Source: CAYXOX01 sp964466745 (GTDB lineage Bacteria; Pseudomonadota; Alphaproteobacteria; Rhodobacterales; Rhodobacteraceae). Taken from it: DNA of 11,953 bases. Shown piece by piece: positions 6,769-11,953 of this stretch. How positions within the stretch are numbered: the first letter of the stretch is position 1; the number at the start of each line of letters is the position of its first letter. Location of the stretch: assembly GCA_964466745.1 (NCBI GenBank), contig CAYXOX010000093.1, forward strand, positions 1 through 11,953. The letters are read 5' to 3'. The notes below the pieces were generated by a model. It did not search any database. It had not been told where the DNA came from and was given only the letters and a program-made list of their open reading frames with translations. Position numbers and translations under genes: made by a program.

Positions 6769-8800
6769 ACTCCACCTCTCGGAACCCACGCCGCAACCGG
6801 CAACAAGCCGTTCGCGCATAAGGTTCAGGTTGCGCCGCCCGAAGGGCACCGGGCTGACCGCGCGGGTTTCGGGCGCGCTGCTGATGCTGGGCGCCTTCGG
6901 GCTTGCCGGCGTGGGCGCCGTCGCCGCGGCCATCACGGCGGTGGACCTGATCGAGGATCGTTCCGAAATCGATACCCGAGCCGCCCTCGATGGTGCGGGC
7001 TACCACTGGGCGGAGGTCGAGGCCGACGGCCTCCAGATCCGCATGTCGGGAACCGCGCCCTCGGAGGTGATACGCACCCGTGCAATCTCCGCCGTGGGGC
7101 AGGTGATCGACGCCGCGCGGGTGATCGACGGGATGGATGTCGCCGCCAGCGATACCGCGCTCGTGCCGGACTTCTCCGTGGAAATCCTGCGCAACGACGC
7201 CGGCGTTTCGCTGATCGGGCTGGTGCCGCTCGAAAGTGATACCGACGCCTTCGTCGAAACCGTGGCGGCACTGGCCGGCGGGCGACCGGTTTCGAACTTT
7301 CTCGAGCCGGCCGACTATCCGGCGCCCGAGACATGGGCCCGTGCGCTGGGCCTTGCGCTGGAGGCACTCGAGCTGCTTCCTCGCTCCCAGATCTCGATCG
7401 GCGCGCAGGACGTGGAGATCACCGGAAGCGCGCCGAGCGAGGAAGAGAAGCTCCGCATCGAGAGCGTGCTGCGCCAGGCCACGCCCCGCGGGGTGAACCT
7501 GCGTCTCGATATCCGGGCCCCGCGGCCCGTGATCGCGCCGTTCACGCTGCGCCTGCAACTCACCGACGGCGAAGCGCGGTTGCTCGATTGCTCGGCCCAT
7601 ACCGAAAGCGGGCGCTCGCGGATTCTCGCCGCGGCCATTGCCGCCGGCCTGCCCGATCCCCGGCAGGCGAACTGCCCGCTCGGCCTGGGCGTGCCCTCGC
7701 CGAACTGGCCGGATGCCGCGGAACTGGCCATCGCCGCGCTCGCGGAGCTCGGCGGCGGCACCGTTCAGCTTTCGGACGTGGACGTCACGCTGACCGCGCT
7801 GCAGGGCACGGACGAGGCGCTCTTCGACCGTGTTGTCGGGCGGTTGGAAAACGATCTGCCCGAGGTCTTCACGCTCTACCCGGTGCTGCCCCGGCCGGAT
7901 GCGAGCGACGAGGGGCCGCCATGGTTCCGTGCGCAGCGCTCCGAGACGGGCGAGGTCCTGCTGCTGGGCAGGCTGTCGGACGATCTGCAGCGGGCGGCCA
8001 CCGAAAGCGTGGCCCGCGCCGAGTTCGGCGACGGCGCGGTGCAGAACCAGGCGCGGCTGGTGGACGGGCTGCCCGAAGGCTGGACGCTTCGGGTCATCGC
8101 CGGGATCGAGGCGCTCGGGCTGATCGACCATGGTACCGTCGAGGTCGACCCCGACCGGGTGCGCCTCGCGGGGGTCACGGGGGATGCGGGGGCGGCCTCC
8201 GCCGCATCGCGCCTGCTTGCGGAACGGCTTGGCGAGGGTGAAACCTTCGAGGTCAACGTGCGCTACGAGGAAGCGCTAGACCCCGAGGCGAGCCTGCCGA
8301 CGCCCGAAGAGTGCATCGGGCAGATCTCGGCGGTGCTCGCCGAGCGAAAGATCACGTTCGAGCCCGGGTCCACAACGATCGATGCCGATGCGCGCGTTTC
8401 GGTGGAGCGCATCGCCGAGATCCTGCGCAACTGCCCGGAGATGGCGCTGGAAGTCGCAGGCCATACCGACAGCCAGGGGCGCGAAGAGATGAACCTTCAG
8501 CTCAGCCAGAGCCGCGCCGAGGCGGTGCTGGCAGAGTTGATGGCGGAACGCATTCCCACCTCGGGCATCACGGCGGTGGGTTACGGCGAGACCCGCCCCA
8601 TCGCCGACAACGAGACCGAGGAGGGCCGCGAGCGCAACCGGCGCATCGAGTTCACCCTTGCGGTGCCGGGCGAGGCAGCCGACGGTGAAGCCGCCGCGGC
8701 GGAAGCCGGGGGCGACGGCGAAGGCGCCGCAGAGGAAGGTGCCGAGGAGGCCACGCAAGTCGGCGACAGCTCCGGTACCGAAGGGGAGGACGGCGAGTGA
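6761..8800 (+). CDS. OmpA-family protein with repeated BON-like domains
   Basis: This is a large envelope protein anchored at its N-terminus, with its bulk probably in the periplasm. A basic stretch and one hydrophobic helix (about 36-58) act as an uncleaved anchor or signal. A BON-like half unit (~66-137) is followed by three similar units of about 125 residues starting at ~138, 261 and 388. The OmpA/MotB-type peptidoglycan-binding domain spans ~518-635, with HTD at 568-570 and LSQSRA at 581-586. D570 and R585 have the spacing of the diaminopimelate-binding Asp and Arg of OmpA-like domains. An acidic Ala/Glu/Gly tail covers 636-679. The start is uncertain. TTG at 6761 overlaps ubiA by 8 bp and is used for numbering. 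TTG at 6830 has AAGG 6 nt upstream and gives 656 residues; ATG at 6884 would cut into the hydrophobic helix. The next gene overlaps its stop, so the two products may work together. Role: probably linking inner membrane and cell wall (inference). Confidence 0.88.
   Translation: MRRLHLSEPTPQPATSRSRIRFRLRRPKGTGLTARVSGALLMLGAFGLAGVGAVAAAITAVDLIEDRSEIDTRAALDGAGYHWAEVEADGLQIRMSGTAPSEVIRTRAISAVGQVIDAARVIDGMDVAASDTALVPDFSVEILRNDAGVSLIGLVPLESDTDAFVETVAALAGGRPVSNFLEPADYPAPETWARALGLALEALELLPRSQISIGAQDVEITGSAPSEEEKLRIESVLRQATPRGVNLRLDIRAPRPVIAPFTLRLQLTDGEARLLDCSAHTESGRSRILAAAIAAGLPDPRQANCPLGLGVPSPNWPDAAELAIAALAELGGGTVQLSDVDVTLTALQGTDEALFDRVVGRLENDLPEVFTLYPVLPRPDASDEGPPWFRAQRSETGEVLLLGRLSDDLQRAATESVARAEFGDGAVQNQARLVDGLPEGWTLRVIAGIEALGLIDHGTVEVDPDRVRLAGVTGDAGAASAASRLLAERLGEGETFEVNVRYEEALDPEASLPTPEECIGQISAVLAERKITFEPGSTTIDADARVSVERIAEILRNCPEMALEVAGHTDSQGREEMNLQLSQSRAEAVLAELMAERIPTSGITAVGYGETRPIADNETEEGRERNRRIEFTLAVPGEAADGEAAAAEAGGDGEGAAEEGAEEATQVGDSSGTEGEDGE
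8785..8789 (+). promoter_or_regulatory. Shine-Dalgarno site for the GTG start at 8797
   Basis: GGAGG within the longer GGGGAGGA lies 7 nt before the GTG at 8797, inside the end of the OmpA-family gene. Together with the GTGA overlap it indicates translational coupling. Confidence 0.7.
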
Positions 8801-9123
8801 CCCGTTTCGAATTCATCGTCGCCACGGCGGCGATCCTGTTCGTTGCCTTCTGCCTGGGCTGGTTCGCGAACTGGCTGGTTCACCGGTTCAGCCGTGTCAG
8901 CCAGTCGGACCTCAACGAACTGGACAGGATGGCCCGTTCGCTCCACGAGGCCGAGGAGGAGCGCGAACAGGCGGTCACCTACATGCAGCAGCGCGAGGCC
9001 GAACTCACCAACCAGCTTGCCCAGGCCGAGGCGGAGTTGCGCGCCGCCATGGAAGGGCTGCGCGATGCCCGGCGTGAAGCCGAGGAAATGCGCGCCTTCA
9101 TCGAGCAGTCCCGCGCGTCCTAG
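8797..9123 (+). CDS. Small single-pass membrane protein with coiled coil
   Basis: This 108-residue protein has no function I can name. An N-terminal transmembrane helix at about 6-28 (IVATAAILFVAFCLGWFANW lies within it) is followed by a basic HRFSR patch. A long charged helix with heptad-like spacing runs from ~38 to 105 and is rich in Glu, Ala, Arg and Gln; it is predicted by eye to be a coiled coil. The GTG start overlaps the TGA of the preceding OmpA-family gene as GTGA, with GGAGG 7 nt upstream, so the two are almost certainly translated together. I recall similar proteins in the same position in Rhodobacteraceae genomes, which argues for a conserved partnership at the inner membrane. 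Topology (helix inside or outside) cannot be fixed, although the basic residues after the helix suggest a cytoplasmic C-terminus. Confidence 0.85.
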   Translation: MTRFEFIVATAAILFVAFCLGWFANWLVHRFSRVSQSDLNELDRMARSLHEAEEEREQAVTYMQQREAELTNQLAQAEAELRAAMEGLRDARREAEEMRAFIEQSRAS

Positions 9124-9191
9124 CGGCCGCTGCCTGCCGCCTGCCCGAGAGATGGCTTGATTTGGCGCCCAAACGGCGCAAGTCTCCGGGA

Positions 9192-9536
9192 ATGCCAGCG
9201 TTCGAGCCCATACCGCTGCACGGCCGCGCGGTTCCCGAGACGGTCGCCTTTCAGCGCGGCGAGCTTGGCGTCATTCTCTCGCTCTACGGGCGCATGGTGG
9301 CGGCAGGGGAGTGGCGCGACTACGGCATCTCCTGCCTGCGCGAGGTTGCCGTCTTTTCCATCTTCCGCCGTACCGCGGAACACCCGCTCTACCGGATCGA
9401 GAAGCGCCCGCGCCTGCGCAATCGGCAAGGTATGTATGCCGTGATCGGAATGGACGGGCAGGTACTCAAGCGGGGGCATGATCTGCCCACCGTGCTGCGC
9501 GTTCTGGAACGCAAGCTCATCCGCGCCGTCGACTAG
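9192..9536 (+). CDS. DUF2794 family protein
   Basis: This small soluble protein belongs to DUF2794, a family of unknown function found mostly in Alphaproteobacteria. The conserved core is clear: ILSLYGRMVAAGEWRDYGIS, then VAVFSIFRRTAEHPLYRIEK, RQGMYAVIGMDGQVLKRGHD and a C-terminal VLRVLERKLIRAVD. There is no signal peptide or membrane helix. The ATG at 9192 gives 114 residues, close to the family's usual size; an in-frame TTG at 9162 would add ten basic residues, and neither has a strong ribosome site. The gene starts 68 bp after the coiled-coil gene on the same strand, so it may share that transcript or have its own promoter. It faces the FrhB-family gene with a 26-bp gap. Identification is by remembered sequence pattern. 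Confidence 0.88.
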   Translation: MPAFEPIPLHGRAVPETVAFQRGELGVILSLYGRMVAAGEWRDYGISCLREVAVFSIFRRTAEHPLYRIEKRPRLRNRQGMYAVIGMDGQVLKRGHDLPTVLRVLERKLIRAVD

Positions 9537-9562
9537 CCGGCCGCCGCGACACCGGCCCGGCT

Positions 9563-10909
9563 TCAACCGCTCCCGGGAGCGGTGCGCTCGCGCCGCGGGA
9601 GCGCGTCCTCGCCGCGCTCGCCGGGTTCGGGAGCAAGCCCGTAGGGCTCGACCAGCCGCCAGACGTGTTCGGGCACCATCGTCTTCATCCGTGCCGGCGC
9701 GGCGTGGCGCAGGTGGAGAACCGTTTCGGCGGCCTTCATCTCGAGCCGCGTCCGCGCGAACTCGAGCCCGCGCGGGCCCGTGCGAGGTTGCAGCCAGGCC
9801 ACGATCGGGCGCACCCAGTCGGGCATCCGGCGCAGGGGGAGCCCGCCCGCCGCGCGGCGCGTGTTCTCGACGAAACCCTTGACCGCCGCCGCGCGCCGGC
9901 CCTTCGAGCCGGGAGCCGAGAGGGCCAGTTCTCCGGCAAGCCTGTCCAGCATCTCCTCGCCGCGGGTATTGCGCACGATCAGCCACTGATCGCCCTCGCC
10001 GCCCATGTAGCCCACGGTGATGTCGGCCAGGACATTGGTGTAGTCCACGCAGGTCCGGCAGGTGAGCGGGAAGAAATCCCGCGGAAGATCCGAGATCGGC
10101 AGCTTGAGAAAGGGGATCAGCTTCACGGCCCCGTCGTCGAAGCGCATCTCCACCCGGTAGTCGGCGCGGAACTCGAGGTAGCATACCGCCTCGGGCCGGT
10201 CGGTCAGCCGTTCGAGGAACAGGTGGAAGTTCTCGGTGGTGGTGTTGTCGGAGCAGGGGGTGCCGATCACGTAGAGCCGCTCGAGCCCGAGCCGCGCCTC
10301 GAGGGCTCGAAGCGCGTACACCTGGCAGGGAATCCCGATGATCGCGAGCCGCTTGTGCCCGGCGGCGGCGGCCGGTTCGAGCAAGGCAAGAAGCGGCGCG
10401 TAGCCCATGCGCATGCCCCGCACCTCGGCCATCGCCGCCGGATCGGTCACGATCACCGGCCGGGGCTTCCAGCGGTCTTCCGGGTCGGGGCCCACGGTGA
10501 GCACGGCGTCGACGGCGCCGGTCTCCAGTAGCTTCTGGGCGAGGCGCGTCGTGATGCCCGTCCATTGCGCACCCTCGGCCGGCGCCTTGAGCCGGGCCCG
10601 CCAGAGCGCCCGGTAGGGCCCGAAGAAGGCCTCGTCGCCGCGCCCGGGATCGCGCGCGCGACCCTGCACCCGGGCCTCCATGGCCGGGTAGTCCGGACGG
10701 ATGAACTGGCATGCCGCGCCGCAAGCCGACGCATCCTTCATGCGCGACACCCCGCAGTCGGTGCAGAGCTTGCGCGGCTCCGGTTCACGGAGCGACGGGG
10801 CCTCGAGGCCGGGAGGCGGACGTAGCGTGTCGGGCAAGGCGTGCGCTCGCGTTCGTGTTCGCCGCACTATGCCGGGCGGCGCGGCATGTGTCCACTTTGC
10901 CTGACACAT
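9563..10909 (-). CDS. FrhB-family iron-sulfur flavoprotein, BciB-like
   Basis: The protein belongs to the coenzyme F420 hydrogenase/dehydrogenase beta-subunit (FrhB) family, whose members carry Fe-S clusters and FAD. Its closest recognisable relatives are 3,8-divinyl (proto)chlorophyllide 8-vinyl reductases of the BciB type and 7-hydroxymethyl chlorophyll reductase. An N-terminal Cys cluster reads C49-x2-C52-x10-C63-x3-C67 within LCTDCGVSR and ACGAACQFIRPDYP. Other landmarks are QWTGI (115-119), GMRMGYAPLLALLE (165-178), IGIPCQVYALRALE (191-204, C195), GTPCSDNTTTENFH (216-229, C219) and LTCRTCVDYTN (282-292, C284 and C287), followed by ITVGYMGG. The ATG at 10909 gives 448 residues, but the first ~30 look unconserved. 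GTG at 10867 or TTG at 10837 are alternatives; none has a good ribosome site. The frame stays open to 11725 only as antisense of asd. No bacteriochlorophyll gene is visible, so a vinyl reductase role is unproven; another redox function is possible. Confidence 0.88.
   Translation of the reverse strand: MCQAKWTHAAPPGIVRRTRTRAHALPDTLRPPPGLEAPSLREPEPRKLCTDCGVSRMKDASACGAACQFIRPDYPAMEARVQGRARDPGRGDEAFFGPYRALWRARLKAPAEGAQWTGITTRLAQKLLETGAVDAVLTVGPDPEDRWKPRPVIVTDPAAMAEVRGMRMGYAPLLALLEPAAAAGHKRLAIIGIPCQVYALRALEARLGLERLYVIGTPCSDNTTTENFHLFLERLTDRPEAVCYLEFRADYRVEMRFDDGAVKLIPFLKLPISDLPRDFFPLTCRTCVDYTNVLADITVGYMGGEGDQWLIVRNTRGEEMLDRLAGELALSAPGSKGRRAAAVKGFVENTRRAAGGLPLRRMPDWVRPIVAWLQPRTGPRGLEFARTRLEMKAAETVLHLRHAAPARMKTMVPEHVWRLVEPYGLAPEPGERGEDALPRRERTAPGSG
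9566..9583. repeat. Perfect 18-bp palindrome at the DUF2794 / FrhB-gene border
   Basis: ACCGCTCCCGGGAGCGGT is its own reverse complement. It covers the last six sense codons of the FrhB-family gene and begins 30 bp after the DUF2794 stop. A second inverted repeat (GCGCTC 9584-9589 with GAGCGC 9599-9604) abuts it. It may serve as a bidirectional transcription end between convergent genes, although no T-tract is present on either strand. Confidence 0.6.
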
Positions 10910-10920
10910 CGCGACACCGT

Positions 10921-10956
10921 GCCCGCAGGCGAAACGCCTCTTTCCTCGTGGCGGGC
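10921..10956. promoter_or_regulatory. Nested inverted repeat in the divergent FrhB-gene / asd region
   Basis: GCCCGC (10921-10926) pairs with GCGGGC (10951-10956). Directly inside it, AGGCG-AAA-CGCCT (10927-10939) forms a second stem. The structure occupies much of the 87-bp gap between divergent starts. It could be an operator, part of the asd leader, or chance in GC-rich DNA. A weak -10-like CATTAA at 10961 follows it, ahead of asd. Confidence 0.35.
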
Positions 10957-10985
10957 CCTGCATTAAACGCAGACGTCCCGGATCG

Positions 10986-10990
10986 AGGAG
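10986..10990 (+). promoter_or_regulatory. Shine-Dalgarno site of asd
   Basis: AGGAG within GAGGAGAGAG lies 6 nt before the ATG at 10997 and is the strongest ribosome site near this start. Confidence 0.75.
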
Positions 10991-10996
10991 AGAGAC

Positions 10997-11953
10997 ATGG
11001 GCTATCGCGTCGCAGTCGTCGGCGCCACGGGCAACGTGGGCCGCGAAATGCTCAACATCCTGGCCGAGCGCCGGTTCCCCGCCGACGAAGTGGCCGCCCT
11101 GGCGAGCCGCAAGTCGCTGGGAACCGAGGTGAGCTATGGCGACAAGACACTGACCACCCGCGACCTCGACGCCTTCGATTTCACGGGCTGGGACATCGCG
11201 CTCTTCGCCATCGGCTCGGACGCGACGAAAACCTACGCGCCCCGCGCCGCCAAGGCCGGCTGCGTGGTGATCGACAACTCTTCGCTCTACCGCTACGACG
11301 CCGACATTCCCCTGATCGTGCCGGAAGTGAACGCCCACGCGATCGAGCAGGTGCGCAACCGCAACATCATAGCCAATCCCAACTGTTCCACGGCCCAGAT
11401 GGTGGTGGCACTCAAGCCGCTGCACGACCGGGCCCGCATCAAGCGCGTCGTCGTCTCCACCTACCAGTCGGTTTCCGGCGCCGGCAAGAACGGCATCGAC
11501 GAGCTCTGGGACCAGACCAAGGCCGTCTACAACCCCACGGCCGACGTGCCGCCGAACGTGTTCCAGAAGCAGATCGCCTTCAACGTGATCCCGCAGATCG
11601 ACTCGTTCATGGAGGATGGCTCCACCCGCGAGGAGTGGAAGATGGTGGCCGAGACCAAGAAGATCCTCGACCCGTCCATCAAGGTCACGGCGACCTGCGT
11701 GCGCGTGCCGGTCTTCGTCGGGCACTCCGAGGCCATAAACATCGAGTTCGAGGATTTTCTCGACGAGGACGAGGCACGCGACATCCTGCGCGAGGCCCCG
11801 GGGCTCATGGTGATCGACAAGCGCGAGCCGGGCGGCTACGTCACGCCGCTCGAATGCGTGGGCGATTTCGCCACGTTCGTCAGCCGTATCCGGCAGGATT
11901 CCACCATCGAGAACGGTCTCAACCTGTGGTGCGTGTCCGACAACCTGCGCAAG
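10997..11953 (+). CDS. asd: Aspartate-semialdehyde dehydrogenase, 3' end outside window
   Basis: The enzyme reduces L-aspartyl-4-phosphate to L-aspartate-4-semialdehyde with NADPH, the branch point to lysine, diaminopimelate, threonine and methionine. The first 319 residues are present, of about 340, and the frame runs off the window edge. The NADP-binding loop is GATGNVG (9-15). The catalytic cysteine is C130 in NPNCSTAQ, Q157 lies in TYQSVSGAGKNG, and R237 and H243 lie in RVPVFVGHSEA. It belongs to the shorter, proteobacterial/Gram-positive subgroup that keeps the PNVFQKQIAFNVIPQID segment (186-202), rather than the E. coli Asd subgroup. The ATG at 10997 has AGGAG 6 nt upstream. It is transcribed away from the FrhB-family gene across an 87-bp gap holding an inverted repeat. 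No anomaly is visible. Confidence 0.97.
   Translation, partial: MGYRVAVVGATGNVGREMLNILAERRFPADEVAALASRKSLGTEVSYGDKTLTTRDLDAFDFTGWDIALFAIGSDATKTYAPRAAKAGCVVIDNSSLYRYDADIPLIVPEVNAHAIEQVRNRNIIANPNCSTAQMVVALKPLHDRARIKRVVVSTYQSVSGAGKNGIDELWDQTKAVYNPTADVPPNVFQKQIAFNVIPQIDSFMEDGSTREEWKMVAETKKILDPSIKVTATCVRVPVFVGHSEAINIEFEDFLDEDEARDILREAPGLMVIDKREPGGYVTPLECVGDFATFVSRIRQDSTIENGLNLWCVSDNLRK

Noticed and set aside
6329..8131. 600-codon minus-strand frame opposite ubiA and the OmpA-family gene
   Set aside because: It spans parts of two real genes on the other strand and encodes no recognisable motif.
9124..9191. TTGATTTGG and an imperfect GGCGC inverted repeat ahead of the DUF2794 gene, considered as a promoter or operator
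   Set aside because: There is no paired -10/-35 at sensible spacing, and the repeat arms mismatch by one base.
10910..11725. Upstream extension of the FrhB-family protein to 720 residues
   Set aside because: The added residues are antisense to asd, which has intact catalytic motifs, and they look like shadow sequence.
1..11953. Search for tRNA, rRNA, CRISPR, insertion sequence, attachment site or phage signals
   Set aside because: No cloverleaf, repeat-spacer pattern, transposase or integrase motif, or terminal repeats were seen on reading both strands.

Overview
The window looks like ordinary chromosomal housekeeping DNA from a high-GC alphaproteobacterium, most likely of the Rhodobacterales (Rhodobacteraceae) type. 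The reasons are the strong GC bias, the plant/alphaproteobacterial-type glutamate-cysteine ligase, a DUF2794 protein (a family I know mainly from Alphaproteobacteria), the uvrC-pgsA-moaD-moaE and ubiA/OmpA-family gene orders, and the protein sequences. The taxonomic placement is inference from remembered gene content, not a database search. I see no phage, transposon, CRISPR array, rRNA or tRNA, and no sign of recent transfer.

Left block (1-2821, + strand): the C-terminal two thirds of uvrC (excision repair; its start lies outside the window), then pgsA (phosphatidylglycerophosphate synthase), then moaD and moaE. MoaD and MoaE are the two subunits of molybdopterin synthase and are separated by only 3 bp. 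pgsA, moaD and moaE are tightly spaced and probably co-transcribed. An 89-bp gap after uvrC holds a hexamer repeat and an imperfect hairpin.

Middle block (2973-5790, - strand): rsmE (16S rRNA m3U1498 methyltransferase), a small two-helix membrane protein of unknown function, and gshA (first step of glutathione synthesis). They read in that order towards lower coordinates and converge on moaE across a 151-bp gap with no gene.

Right-centre block (5803-9536, + strand): ubiA starts only 12 bp from the divergent rsmE start. Next comes a large inner-membrane-anchored protein with repeated BON-like units and a C-terminal OmpA peptidoglycan-binding domain. A 108-residue membrane/coiled-coil protein overlaps it by GTGA, and a DUF2794 protein follows. 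The OmpA-family protein and the coiled-coil protein look like an envelope module.

Right end: a DUF2794-convergent gene on the - strand (9563-10909) encodes an FrhB-family iron-sulfur flavoprotein resembling BciB-type 8-vinyl reductases. It is divergent from asd (aspartate-semialdehyde dehydrogenase), which runs off the right edge. The 87-bp divergent region contains a nested inverted repeat.

I found no convincing novel system. The points most worth a second look are the internal repeat architecture of the OmpA-family protein with its coupled coiled-coil partner, the FrhB/BciB-like protein, the uncharacterised membrane protein between rsmE and gshA, and two inverted-repeat structures at gene borders.
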